Origin: Hyphomicrobiaceae bacterium
Lineage (GTDB): Bacteria > Pseudomonadota > Alphaproteobacteria > Rhizobiales > Hyphomicrobiaceae
DNA: 64,000 bases
Assembly: GCA_021775735.1 (NCBI GenBank)
Contig: JAJFHG010000072.1
Coordinates: 1 to 64,000, forward strand
Direction: 5' to 3'
This document shows positions 40,366 to 49,045 of this stretch, one piece after another. Within the stretch, counting starts at the first letter, position 1, and each line of letters begins with the position of its first letter. Below the pieces are notes generated by a model that was not told the origin of the DNA, did not search any database, and was given only the letters and a program-made list of their open reading frames with translations. The translations under genes were made by a program, and so were the position numbers.

Positions 40366-40394
40366 GAGATAGTCAGAGCAGGGTGTGCTGTCAA
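40366..40394 (-). promoter_or_regulatory. groESL promoter
   Basis: On the minus strand TTGACA (40389–40394) and TATCTC (40366–40371) are separated by exactly 17 bases, directly upstream of the CIRCE element. It is a vegetative-type promoter; an RpoH-type promoter is not excluded. Confidence 0.8.
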
Positions 40395-40420
40395 TAGAAG
40401 TCGAGCCGATCTTGGCCGCT

Positions 40421-40440
40421 GCGACAAATTTCATTGTCGC
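40421..40440. repeat. Inverted repeat in the groES divergent region
   Basis: GCGACAA-ATTTCA-TTGTCGC has perfect seven-base arms. It lies 27 bases upstream of the groES -35 box and about 140 bases before the exported protein gene at 40579. Neither gene would end here, so an operator is more likely than a terminator. Confidence 0.5.
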
Positions 40441-40578
40441 GTTAACGATTTAGGCGGTGGGGATAGATGCGATAAAGCTCTGATTTAGGGCCCAGATCAG
40501 CCTCCAATAGGAGCTCGAATTGGCAAAACCCTATGCTAAAAAAGATTTGCCAGAAAGAGCGATCACATGGAGGACGCG

Positions 40579-41052
40579 ATGCCGGACAACCACAAAATGA
40601 CCAAGCACTTGGGTTGTCGCCGGGTATCCAGGCTGCCGACGTTGGTCGTGCTGCTGCTGGTAGGCTTCACCCTTGCCACTGTGTCGATGGCTCTGAGCAC
40701 CCGCGTTGCGGCAGAACCCCAGGGGGACGTTCCCAATCTGGTCGGCACTTGGTCCGGTGAAAATCATACCATTTCAGACAAAAAAGGTCTGAAGACGTGG
40801 AAAAAGACAATCCAGATCACATCCCAGACGGATCGTCGGTTTCGCGGGTATTTTGACTATTCGGCTGGGCGCAAAGAGTTCTTTGGCGTGGTTTATCCAG
40901 ACAATGTGTCATTCAGCTGGGTCGCATCTGATAGCCGCGGCTACAACCATGGGCGGTTGCTTGACGGCGGTAACCGCATGGCCGCGTGTTATGTCGAGTC
41001 GGGTTTGGACGCCACGGCAGGATGTGCAGATCTGGTCCGTAAACCAGATTGA
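40579..41052 (+). CDS. Exported beta-rich protein of unknown function
   Basis: A 157-residue protein with a basic N-terminus and a hydrophobic segment (LPTLVVLLLVGFTLATVSMAL), cleavage probably near RVAA. The mature part begins NLVGTWSGENHTIS and alternates aromatic and polar residues (GYFDYSAGRKEFFGVVYPDN, then FSWV), as in small beta barrels of lipocalin type. Two Cys near the end could pair. GGAGG lies six bases before the ATG at 40579. It is divergent from groESL. I do not recognise the family. Confidence 0.65.
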   Translation: MPDNHKMTKHLGCRRVSRLPTLVVLLLVGFTLATVSMALSTRVAAEPQGDVPNLVGTWSGENHTISDKKGLKTWKKTIQITSQTDRRFRGYFDYSAGRKEFFGVVYPDNVSFSWVASDSRGYNHGRLLDGGNRMAACYVESGLDATAGCADLVRKPD

Positions 41053-41266
41053 TGGGGCTGTGACTCGGGCCCAAATGAGCACGGTCGAACGGTGTTCATC
41101 GATTGCTCTCATTCAAGATAAAGCGGCGCGCGGTCAGCCCCGATCATGCAAAGTCAAAGCTCAGGGTGGCAAATCCTGCACAAAATTTGCAATCGACGGG
41201 AACATAACCTAGCATTGCAACCTTAGGTATTATTTAAAGCGATTGCAGGTTGGGGGTGATGGGGCT

Positions 41267-41491
41267 ATGCCGACGAATGCTGGGCCACCGATAGTGGGTG
41301 GGGCGGAGGCGGTTATCTCTGAGGAAGAGATCCGAAACCGTCTCGAATATATAGCAGAAATTTTATTTGATCTTCAGTCGCTTTCCGGTGCGTCCGGCGG
41401 GCCAACCCTAAATGGCTTGTTGGCATTGGCGCACGCAGAAGCAAGCCTTCAAGTTAAGCGCTTGCAACACCGGAAAGACGATGTGCTCTGA
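41267..41491 (+). CDS. Small hypothetical cytosolic protein
   Basis: A 74-residue acidic, mainly helical protein with no signal peptide. The helical part reads SEEEIRNRLEYIAEILFDLQSL and then ALAHAEASLQVKRLQHRK. The ATG at 41267 is chosen; a TTG at 41243 would add eight residues. G-rich sequence upstream could serve as a ribosome binding site. It is convergent with dprA, which ends 46 bases away. No function can be given. Confidence 0.5.
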   Translation: MPTNAGPPIVGGAEAVISEEEIRNRLEYIAEILFDLQSLSGASGGPTLNGLLALAHAEASLQVKRLQHRKDDVL

Positions 41492-41536
41492 AGCGATGTT
41501 GCTGCCGGCTGGAGGTTATGCTGGAGATGTCAGACA

Positions 41537-42772
41537 TCACGTGTCCAATGAAGTTTCTCGTAAGGCGATCAGTTGTTGGCCATGGTGCTCTATGCGCCCT
41601 GACAGATCCAATTCAAAGATGATCGAACGCACCGCGCGAATGGTAAGCCCGGTCGCGCGCGCCACTTCATCCATATCAATGGGGTTTGGGCTGAGAGCCG
41701 AAAGCACCTTTTCGGTGTCGGCTTCATCTGGTGGTGTGTGAGGTTCTGTTGGTGGTCCTGAGCTGGCCTTAAAACTGTATTTGAGGGCGGGTTCGCAAAG
41801 ACCATCCTGAAGGGACGCACCAATCGGGTTCAGAGCTTCGATAATATCGCTTGCAGATGTTGCAAGCGTTGCACCCTCTTTTATCAGCTTCAAAGTGCCT
41901 TCTGCGCGTGGATCCAATGGGTGTCCGGGAACAGCGAATACATCACGGCCGATTTCGCTGGCCATACGAGCTGTTATGAGGGATCCGGATTTGCGTGCGG
42001 CTTCAATGATCAATACGCCAAGAGAAATGCCAGCGATGATCCGGTTGCGTCTAGGAAAATCAGTGCCGCGTGGCAAGAAGCCAGGTGGCATTTCGCTGAT
42101 AACACATCCTTGCTCGCCAATACGGTGTTGCAGGTCGGCATGTTCGGGCGGATAGGCGACATCAACGCCACCAGCTACAACTGCAATCGTGCCGTTCGCG
42201 AGTGCAGCTTGGTGGGCGGCACCATCGATTCCGCGAGCAAGGCCAGATGCAATGCACAATCCGGCATCGCCCAGTTGAGCCGCAAACGTGCGCGCAAGTT
42301 TGATGCCCGCGGCCGATGATTGCCGCGAACCGACGATCGCAATGCACGGTCTGTTGAGCAGTTCTGCATCGCCTTTGACGTAGAGCATGGGGGGCGGTGT
42401 ATCTGTGACGGCAAGAAGCGCTGGAAAGCCGGGTTCGATTGTGAACAGCGGCGTAGCACCGACGTTTTCAGCCGCTTCAAGTTCTGCTTCTGCGCGCGCT
42501 TTGGGGCAGATCTTTATTTTACGCGTGCTGTTTGAGCGCTGGGCTATCTCCGGCAACGCGGCAAGCGCTTGTTCCGCGCCGCCATGCAGATTGATCAGTT
42601 TGCGAAATGTGACCGGGCCAATGTTGCTAGATCGTATGAGGCGCAGGCAGGCGACGCGACCCGCCTCATCAAGGGCTGCGACCGGCAAGGGTGCCGGTGT
42701 GAACAGTGATGGTTCACCTCTGTTGGCCAATCTTGGATTCCTCGCCGCGTCGTAGGCGGGCAATGTTTTCAC
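41537..42772 (-). CDS. dprA: DNA processing protein A (DNA uptake/recombination mediator)
   Basis: DprA loads RecA on single-stranded DNA taken up in transformation. The protein has 411 residues with an N-terminal helical/SAM-like part. The Rossmann-like core carries [34 protein letters not shown], and [12 protein letters not shown] with the conserved [15 protein letters not shown]-terminal winged-helix domain ends the protein ([23 protein letters not shown]). The GTG start at 42772 lies inside plsY (59-base overlap) with GGAAG just upstream; a TTG at 42730 is an alternative. Confidence 0.92.
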   Translation of the reverse strand: MKTLPAYDAARNPRLANRGEPSLFTPAPLPVAALDEAGRVACLRLIRSSNIGPVTFRKLINLHGGAEQALAALPEIAQRSNSTRKIKICPKARAEAELEAAENVGATPLFTIEPGFPALLAVTDTPPPMLYVKGDAELLNRPCIAIVGSRQSSAAGIKLARTFAAQLGDAGLCIASGLARGIDGAAHQAALANGTIAVVAGGVDVAYPPEHADLQHRIGEQGCVISEMPPGFLPRGTDFPRRNRIIAGISLGVLIIEAARKSGSLITARMASEIGRDVFAVPGHPLDPRAEGTLKLIKEGATLATSASDIIEALNPIGASLQDGLCEPALKYSFKASSGPPTEPHTPPDEADTEKVLSALSPNPIDMDEVARATGLTIRAVRSIIFELDLSGRIEHHGQQLIALRETSLDT

Positions 42773-43346
42773 GATGCTTCCACAGCAGTAGCGCTGTCAT
42801 CGTAAGGAGGACATAAAACACCAAACCCGCGCCATGCATGATGAAAGCTTGGATCGGCATTGCAATGCTGGCGACAAGTGCGGCAAGCGAAGAGTAACGT
42901 GATGCAAACGCGACAGCCAACCAGACGGCGCAAAAGACCGCTGCAAGGAGTGGGTCGATGCCAAGCAATACACCAATATATGTGGCAACACCTTTGCCAC
43001 CTTTGAACTTCAACCAGAGCGGATAGAGGTGTCCGAGAAATGCGGCAAAGCCTGACAAGAGCCCGGCGGTGTAGGCTATAATTGGTGGTGCATGAAAGAT
43101 ATGCGTTGCGATCACTACAGCGATGATAACAGCTGCAGTGCCTTTGAGCATGTCGAGGAAAAGGGTCGCCGCAGCAAGCGTTTTAGAGCCGGTACGCAAC
43201 ACGTTCGTTGCGCCAATATTGCCAGAGCCAATGTCACGTACATCACCGAGGCCAGCACTACGCGTGAGCAGCAGGCCAAACGGAATAGACCCCAGCAGGT
43301 AGCCAAGGATCAACGCGGTTGTTGTTAGAAGGGAAAGGCTACCCAT
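42714..43346 (-). CDS. plsY: Acyl-phosphate glycerol-3-phosphate acyltransferase
   Basis: Inner membrane enzyme that transfers the acyl group from acyl-phosphate to glycerol 3-phosphate, the first step of phospholipid synthesis. The protein has 210 residues and about five transmembrane helices. The conserved motifs are GSIPFGLL (about 18–25), [14 protein letters not shown] (about 39–52), and [16 protein letters not shown] near 110. It lies between the pyrC-like gene and dprA on one strand, a common alphaproteobacterial order. Confidence 0.95.
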   Translation of the reverse strand: MGSLSLLTTTALILGYLLGSIPFGLLLTRSAGLGDVRDIGSGNIGATNVLRTGSKTLAAATLFLDMLKGTAAVIIAVVIATHIFHAPPIIAYTAGLLSGFAAFLGHLYPLWLKFKGGKGVATYIGVLLGIDPLLAAVFCAVWLAVAFASRYSSLAALVASIAMPIQAFIMHGAGLVFYVLLTMTALLLWKHRENIARLRRGEESKIGQQR

Positions 43347-43421
43347 GCAATTTTAACCCATAACAGGACAAGGCGTTTCATACACTTAACGCGTACCCGT
43401 AGGCGTTAAAGCAGAGACCAC

Positions 43422-44762
43422 CTAGCTGCGCGCATCGTCAGGGTAGCGATAGACGGGCACTCCGGCAACAACCGTTCTCTTTACCCGGCCCTGTAGCTTG
43501 GCTTCATCAAAGGGTGTGTTTTTGGAGCGGGCATGCAGCAAGGCTTTGTTGACCACCCACGGTTCACCTGCGTCAAAGACGATCAAATCAGCAGGCGCTC
43601 CGACCGCCAGCCGCCCGGCCTCCAGACCAAACAGGCGCGCTGGGTTGATGGTCAGGGCTTTGAGAACCGTCGTTAGTGCAACGCCATCTGTGTAGTGTAG
43701 GCGCAGCGCGCACGACAACAGCGTCTCCAGTCCGATCGCACCATCTGCGGCTTCGGCAAAAGGTCGACGTTTGTCGTCGGTATCTTGTGGGTCATGACTT
43801 GAGACGATGATGTCGATGTCGCCATCGTCGATGGCGCGGACCATCGCGGCACGGTCTTCTTCACTGCGTAGCGGCGGGCGCACTTTGAAGAAGGTGCGGT
43901 AGGATCCGATGTCGTTTTCGTTCAATGTCAGGTGATTGATGGAAACACCACATGTAACCGGCAGGTTATTGTCTTTGGCCTGGCGAATGACGTCCAGGCT
44001 TTCCTTGCAGGTAATCGTGGCTGCATGATAACGCCCACCCGTCATTTCAACCAGGCGCACGTCACGCTCGAGCACAATCGTTTCAGCAATGCGCGACACA
44101 CCAGAAAGGCCAAGGCGGGCTGCGACCTCACCGGAATTCATGGTGCCGGTTTTGGACAAGTACGGGTCTTCGGTGTGGTGCACGATCAAGGCGTCGTGGT
44201 CTTTGGCATAATTCAGAATATTGCGCATGACCCGCGTGTTGGCGATTGAGGACTTGCCATTTGAAAATGCAATTGCGCCAGCGCGTTGTAAAAGACCAAT
44301 TTCGGTCATCTCCTCGCCGCCCAAATCACGCGTGGTGGCCGCCATGGTGTAAACGCGGACAATAGCATTGTCGCGCGCGCGACGTTGAATGAAGTCAACT
44401 AATGACACCTGATCAATAACGGGATCGGTATCCGGCATAACGATGATGGAGGTAACGCCGCCTGCGGCTGCTGCCTTGCTTGCTGTTTTTAGCGTTTCGC
44501 GATGTTCCGACCCCGGTTCGCCGGTAAACACCTGCGCATCAATCAGGCCGGGGCACAGAATGTTCCCACCACAATCAACAACGTCAAGGCCGCTTGGCGC
44601 ATTGCGGCGCAAGTGTTCGCCAATGTCTTCAATTCTGCCATCGCGGACGACGATGCCACCTGGTTCATCGCGGCCTGACTCAGGATCAATCAGGTGTGCA
44701 TTGATGTACGCGGTTGGGGTCGCGGAGTGTTCAGCGGTGGCGGTTGCGGCTGATTTGGTCAT
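43422..44762 (-). CDS. Dihydroorotase-like protein without metal ligands (PyrC/PyrX type)
   Basis: A 446-residue protein of the amidohydrolase fold, aligned throughout with dihydroorotase. The catalytic DxHVH motif reads DAQVFTGEPG, and the TDHAPH-type aspartate is replaced in VSSHDPQDTDDKR, so zinc binding and catalysis are probably lost. Such inactive partners (pyrC', PyrX) are known to hold aspartate transcarbamoylase in an active complex. The gene follows pyrB by 11 bases with a strong GAGGAGG ribosome binding site. An active dihydroorotase should be encoded elsewhere. Confidence 0.88.
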   Translation of the reverse strand: MTKSAATATAEHSATPTAYINAHLIDPESGRDEPGGIVVRDGRIEDIGEHLRRNAPSGLDVVDCGGNILCPGLIDAQVFTGEPGSEHRETLKTASKAAAAGGVTSIIVMPDTDPVIDQVSLVDFIQRRARDNAIVRVYTMAATTRDLGGEEMTEIGLLQRAGAIAFSNGKSSIANTRVMRNILNYAKDHDALIVHHTEDPYLSKTGTMNSGEVAARLGLSGVSRIAETIVLERDVRLVEMTGGRYHAATITCKESLDVIRQAKDNNLPVTCGVSINHLTLNENDIGSYRTFFKVRPPLRSEEDRAAMVRAIDDGDIDIIVSSHDPQDTDDKRRPFAEAADGAIGLETLLSCALRLHYTDGVALTTVLKALTINPARLFGLEAGRLAVGAPADLIVFDAGEPWVVNKALLHARSKNTPFDEAKLQGRVKRTVVAGVPVYRYPDDARS

Positions 44763-44773
44763 GTGTTTCCTCC

Positions 44774-45727
44774 TCAGCTCGGCAGATGGGTTGAAAGGGC
44801 TTCAAGAACCGCCATGCGCACAGCAACACCCATTTCAACTTGCTCGCGAATAACGCTCCGTGAGTGATCGGCAACCGTGGACGCAATTTCAACGCCGCGG
44901 TTCATCGGCCCTGGATGCATGATCAATGCATCCGGTTTGGCTTTTGAGAGTTTGTCGTTGTCGAGGCCGAAAAAGTGAAAGTACTCCCGGCTTGAGGGTA
45001 CGTAAGCGCCCTGCATGCGCTCGCGCTGTAAGCGCAACATCATCACCACGTCGACACCTTCGAGCCCGTCCCACATGTTGGTGAACGGTTCAACACCAAA
45101 CCGTTCCGGTGTTGGTGGCATCAGGGTTGAAGGTGCGATGACGCGGACGCGCGCGCCCAGTGCGTTGAGAAGGTCGATGTTAGAGCGTGCTACGCGGGAG
45201 TGCATGACATCGCCGCAGATGGCAACAAGCAGGCCTTCAATACGGCCCTTGGCGCGCCTAATTGTGAGCGCATCAAGCAGAGCCTGGGTTGGGTGCTGGT
45301 GGGCACCATCGCCAGCATTGATCACCGAGCAATCGACTTTTTGTGACAAAAGCTCAACGGCACCTGCTGCATGATGGCGAACGACAATGATATCCGGGCG
45401 CATGGCGTTGAGCGTGACGGCGGTATCAAGCAGCGTTTCGCCCTTTTGTACCGATGAGGTGGAGACGTTCATATTGAGCACATCTGCGCCAAGACGCTTG
45501 GCGGCGAGCTCAAAGGAGGCCTGGGTTCGGGTCGAGGCCTCAAAGAAAAGGTTGATAAGCGTACGCCCGCGCAGCAGTTCGCGTTTTTTGTCCGCTTTGC
45601 GGTTGTTCTCAGCAGCTTTATCAGCGAGATCAAGGAGGGCAACGGCTTCATGGGCCGTCAAAGTCTCACACGTGAGAAGGTGACGATGGGGGAAGCGATT
45701 TTGGGACGTCTTATTTGTCTTGGGCAT
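44774..45727 (-). CDS. pyrB: Aspartate carbamoyltransferase catalytic subunit
   Basis: Catalyses carbamoyl phosphate plus aspartate to carbamoyl aspartate, the committed pyrimidine step. The protein has 317 residues. The carbamoyl-phosphate loop [13 protein letters not shown] (about 49–61), the HPTQALLD segment and the aspartate-side [11 protein letters not shown] motif are all intact. I chose the ATG at 45727; a TTG at 45766 is less likely. The next gene encodes its degenerate dihydroorotase partner. No pyrI-type regulatory gene is present. Confidence 0.95.
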   Translation of the reverse strand: MPKTNKTSQNRFPHRHLLTCETLTAHEAVALLDLADKAAENNRKADKKRELLRGRTLINLFFEASTRTQASFELAAKRLGADVLNMNVSTSSVQKGETLLDTAVTLNAMRPDIIVVRHHAAGAVELLSQKVDCSVINAGDGAHQHPTQALLDALTIRRAKGRIEGLLVAICGDVMHSRVARSNIDLLNALGARVRVIAPSTLMPPTPERFGVEPFTNMWDGLEGVDVVMMLRLQRERMQGAYVPSSREYFHFFGLDNDKLSKAKPDALIMHPGPMNRGVEIASTVADHSRSVIREQVEMGVAVRMAVLEALSTHLPS

Positions 45728-45812
45728 TAAAATTGGTTCTATAAGCTGAGTTGATCCAGCCCGCAAGCAAGTCGCTTCACTTTCTGGTCTTTAAGTTGAT
45801 AAAAACCGAACC

Positions 45813-47516
45813 ATGGCAGAACCAAGCAAGACCGAGAGCGCTCCAGACGCCGTTTTGAACCAGTCGCCTCTGTTTCAGGACATTAACCTGTTTTCGACAG
45901 ACGTGGCGATGCAGCAGGCCGTGGCACGTGAATGTGGGCCAGCGCGGGATATGGAGCCACTTAGTCAGTTTGGCGCCGCCTGTGGATCCAAAGAGGCGGG
46001 TGAGCTTGGTCGTTTGGCCAACGAAAATCCACCCAAACTCATGACCCACGACAGCCAGGGTCAGCGCCGCGATGAAGTCGAATTTCATCCCTCCTACCAT
46101 CAGTTGATGGAGGTGAGCGCCGGTCAAGGCCTTAAGGGCGCGCTTTGGGACCATCTAGATCCGCGTTCGCTGAAAGCATCCGCCAAGTCGACACCGCCAC
46201 CAGGTGGTCATGTCTATCGCGCCGCAGGGCTCTACATGGCTGCACAAATGGAATCTGGACATTGTTGTCCGATCACCATGACGAATGCCGCCGTACCAAC
46301 GCTTTTGTTGCAGCCCGACGTGGCCGCGCGCTGGCTGCCAAAAATTCAAGCCCGTGAGTACGACGCACGCTTTTTACCGATGCAGGAAAAGACCAGCGTG
46401 ACGCTCGGCATGGGTATGACCGAAAAGCAAGGTGGCACAGATGTGCGCCAGAACCTGACGTCGGCAACGCCGGTCTCAAAAGCCGGATCCGGGGCCACCT
46501 ACACCATCAACGGTCACAAGTGGTTCATGTCAGCCCCAATGTCTGACGCGTTTTTGGTTTTGGCCCAGGCGACAGGTGGTCTGTCCTGTTTCTTGGTGCC
46601 CCGTTTTCGCGATGATGGTGCGCGCAATGGTCTGCGGTTCCAGCGCCTCAAGGAAAAGCTTGGCAATCGTTCAAATGCCTCATCTGAGGTTGAGTTTGAC
46701 AATGCGCACGGCTGGTTGATTGGCGATGAAGGTCGCGGTGTGTCCTCAATCATTGAAATGGTGACTTATACGCGACTTGATTGTGCGGTGTCCTCGGCGG
46801 GCCTGATGCGGTCTGCCGTTGCCCAAGCACTGCATCATTGCAGGTTTCGCCAAACGTTTGGAAAGCCGCTTGCTGACCATGTGATTATGCAGCAGGTGTT
46901 GGCTGATCTGGCCATTGAGGTAGAGGCAGCAACGAGTTTGGTGTTTCGTTTGGCGCGTGCATTTGACCATACCGGTGATACCCGCGCCCATGCATGGCGT
47001 CGGCTGATGACACCAATCACGAAGTATTGGGTTTGCAAGATAGCACCCGCTGTGGTCGCTGAGGCAATGGAATGTTTGGGTGGAAATGGATACGTTGAGG
47101 CCCAACCTCTTGCGCGCATTTATCGTGAGGTTCCCGTCAACGCGATTTGGGAAGGCTCTGGAAATGTCATGGCGCTGGATGTTATGCGCGTGTTGCAAAA
47201 GGAGCCTGAGGTCGTTGAAGTGGTGATGGACGAGCTCGCTCAAGCTGTCGGTGATGACACGCACCTGAAAGCGGCCTACGCTCGTATTGAGACGTGTTTG
47301 CACGAGCCACGCACACTTGAAATACGCATGCGAATGTTGGTGGAAAGTTTAGCCACGCTTGCTGCTGGTGCTATTTTGCGAAGTCATGCGCCTGACGCTG
47401 TCGCTGATGGATTCATTGCAACGCGTATGGGATCAAATATGCGCCAAACCTACGGTCAGGGGTTGGAATGGACAGATGCAAAATCAATTGTTGATCGTGC
47501 TACGCCAGAATTTTAG
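45813..47516 (+). CDS. AidB-like acyl-CoA dehydrogenase
   Basis: A 567-residue flavoprotein of the acyl-CoA dehydrogenase superfamily, closest to the AidB group by its long N-terminal region and the LGMGMTEKQGGTDVR segment. Other conserved pieces are GHKWFMSAPMSDAFLVLA, CLGGNGYVE and YREVPVNAIWEGSGNVMALD. AidB proteins respond to alkylation stress, while others act in branched-chain acyl-CoA oxidation; the sequence does not decide. A MarR regulator gene lies convergent right after it. Confidence 0.88.
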   Translation: MAEPSKTESAPDAVLNQSPLFQDINLFSTDVAMQQAVARECGPARDMEPLSQFGAACGSKEAGELGRLANENPPKLMTHDSQGQRRDEVEFHPSYHQLMEVSAGQGLKGALWDHLDPRSLKASAKSTPPPGGHVYRAAGLYMAAQMESGHCCPITMTNAAVPTLLLQPDVAARWLPKIQAREYDARFLPMQEKTSVTLGMGMTEKQGGTDVRQNLTSATPVSKAGSGATYTINGHKWFMSAPMSDAFLVLAQATGGLSCFLVPRFRDDGARNGLRFQRLKEKLGNRSNASSEVEFDNAHGWLIGDEGRGVSSIIEMVTYTRLDCAVSSAGLMRSAVAQALHHCRFRQTFGKPLADHVIMQQVLADLAIEVEAATSLVFRLARAFDHTGDTRAHAWRRLMTPITKYWVCKIAPAVVAEAMECLGGNGYVEAQPLARIYREVPVNAIWEGSGNVMALDVMRVLQKEPEVVEVVMDELAQAVGDDTHLKAAYARIETCLHEPRTLEIRMRMLVESLATLAAGAILRSHAPDAVADGFIATRMGSNMRQTYGQGLEWTDAKSIVDRATPEF

Positions 47517-47579
47517 GCCCAGAATTTTAGGCAAGGTTTGTATCGTTTTTTGAGGTTCTGCAGTATTTCATTCGTTAGC

Positions 47580-48041
47580 CTAAGCCTCGACCATATTCTC
47601 AACAATCGCTTCTAAATTTAGGATGAACGTCTCACGCTGATCCTCCGGCACGACTGCCAGAATTTGGTGTTCCATCGTCGCCACGCGGGGCGCCAAGTTT
47701 GAAATTGTTTCATGACCTTTGTCGGTGACGGCAATGGCATAGGCGCGCGCATCGCGTTGGGTGCGGTGACGTTCTACGAGCCCTTTGCTGACTAACCGTC
47801 CAACGATGTCGGCGAGCGTTGAGCGGTCGATACCTGTGTCAGCAACAAGTGCAGCTTGGCTTGGTTCCGTGCGGGCTTGAGCCGCGGTCAGAACGGTAAA
47901 TTGGCGCGGCGTGAGGTCTGCTTCGCGGAACAGGCTCAAAACCCACTCATCGCCCCCTTGTCCAGCGCGATGCAACAAGTGAAACAATTGATTGGTCAAC
48001 TCAGTGGCGTCGCTGGAATTGGTTTTTTCTTGTGTATTCAA
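47580..48041 (-). CDS. MarR family transcriptional regulator
   Basis: A 153-residue winged-helix regulator. The recognition region reads LTPRQFTVLTAAQARTEPSQ, then ALVADTGIDRSTLADIVGRL, followed by the wing VERHRTQRDARAYAIAVTDKG. Such proteins usually repress nearby genes for phenolic compounds or stress. The start is probably TTG at 48041 because no in-frame ATG fits. Neighbours are the AidB-like gene and ruvX, so the target is unclear. Confidence 0.85.
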   Translation of the reverse strand: MNTQEKTNSSDATELTNQLFHLLHRAGQGGDEWVLSLFREADLTPRQFTVLTAAQARTEPSQAALVADTGIDRSTLADIVGRLVSKGLVERHRTQRDARAYAIAVTDKGHETISNLAPRVATMEHQILAVVPEDQRETFILNLEAIVENMVEA

Positions 48042-48310
48042 CGTACTGATCCCAGGATTGTGGTGCCCTAACGCGACCTACGGGCAACCTGAAGTGTGGT
48101 TGATTGGTAAGGGACGTACGCTGTAGGAGGCGTTTTAGTTTCGTTGTCAGAGCTGTGGAGCGATCACAAATTGTTTATTGTTCAAATTTTCAGGCGACCG
48201 ACGCTGCTATGAGCTTGAATGAAACGCGTTGCATGGCATGCGCTCTCTGACATCGCAACGACGGCCTGTTGAGCCGCTTTAGAACACCGGTCTGCAAAAT
48301 CAGTGGTAGG

Positions 48311-48811
48311 CTAAAGGTTCGTGAAGCGGTCGAGTGCACCTTGCAGAATGATACCTGCTGCCATCTTATCGATGACCTCTCCGCGCCGTTGGCGAGAGGT
48401 ATCGGCCTCTAAAAGGACGCGCTCTGCTGCAACAGTTGACAGACGCTCATCCCAGAGCAGGATCGGCAATGGGGACCGCGCGGCGAGATTGCGAGCAAAT
48501 GCGTTTGTTGCCTGAACGCGCGGACCAGCACTGCCATCCAAATTTAGAGGCTGCCCGAGGACCCAACCGGTAATTGTGTGTTCTTCGCCAAGTTCCAACA
48601 AGCGCACGATGTCGACAGAAAATTTACGTCTCTTAATGGTTTCCAAAGGCGATGCTATGGAACGCATAACGTCAGATAACGCCAGCCCCAAGGTCTTGGT
48701 GCCCATATCAATGCCAATCAATCTGCCTGTTGATGAGAGATTAACAAAAGTTTGTGGATCGTCCGTAATATCTCCCGGGCGCGGTGAGTTGGTGCTGGTC
48801 TGTTCAGTCAT
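48311..48811 (-). CDS. ruvX: Holliday junction resolvase-like / pre-16S rRNA nuclease YqgF
   Basis: A 166-residue RNase H-fold protein. The conserved GRLIGIDMGTKTLGLALSD block is near residues 28–46, GWVLGQPLNLDGSAGPR is in the middle, and WDERLSTVAAERVL is near the end, supplying the acidic active-site residues. YqgF matures the 5' end of 16S rRNA. The ATG at 48811 is preferred; upstream in-frame starts at 48862 and 48937 would add a Cys-containing leader not usual in the family. It is divergent from the gatC side, as often in alphaproteobacteria. Confidence 0.9.
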   Translation of the reverse strand: MTEQTSTNSPRPGDITDDPQTFVNLSSTGRLIGIDMGTKTLGLALSDVMRSIASPLETIKRRKFSVDIVRLLELGEEHTITGWVLGQPLNLDGSAGPRVQATNAFARNLAARSPLPILLWDERLSTVAAERVLLEADTSRQRRGEVIDKMAAGIILQGALDRFTNL

Positions 48812-49045
48812 GTTACCGTCAACTCCACCTTCACATTTACCATCTAAGTTATTGACGACCATCAGCCGCGTTTCAGGTTTAAGCCAACGGTTAGTTTCAG
48901 CTTGAAGTGTACACATTTCGCATCGAGGGACCTGCATCTCATCACTTGCAGTCCAGTTTTTCTCACCGTTTGAAGCAGATCAAGGGTTCCAACCAGAAGT
49001 ACTCAAGCGGGTTGGTTGTTTGGTCTTGTAGGATTTCACGCTCTT

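Noticed and set aside
48160-48190. AT-rich imperfect palindrome near the MarR gene as its operator
   Set aside because: The arms match over only five bases, and the site is about 120 bases from the MarR start. Too weak to call.
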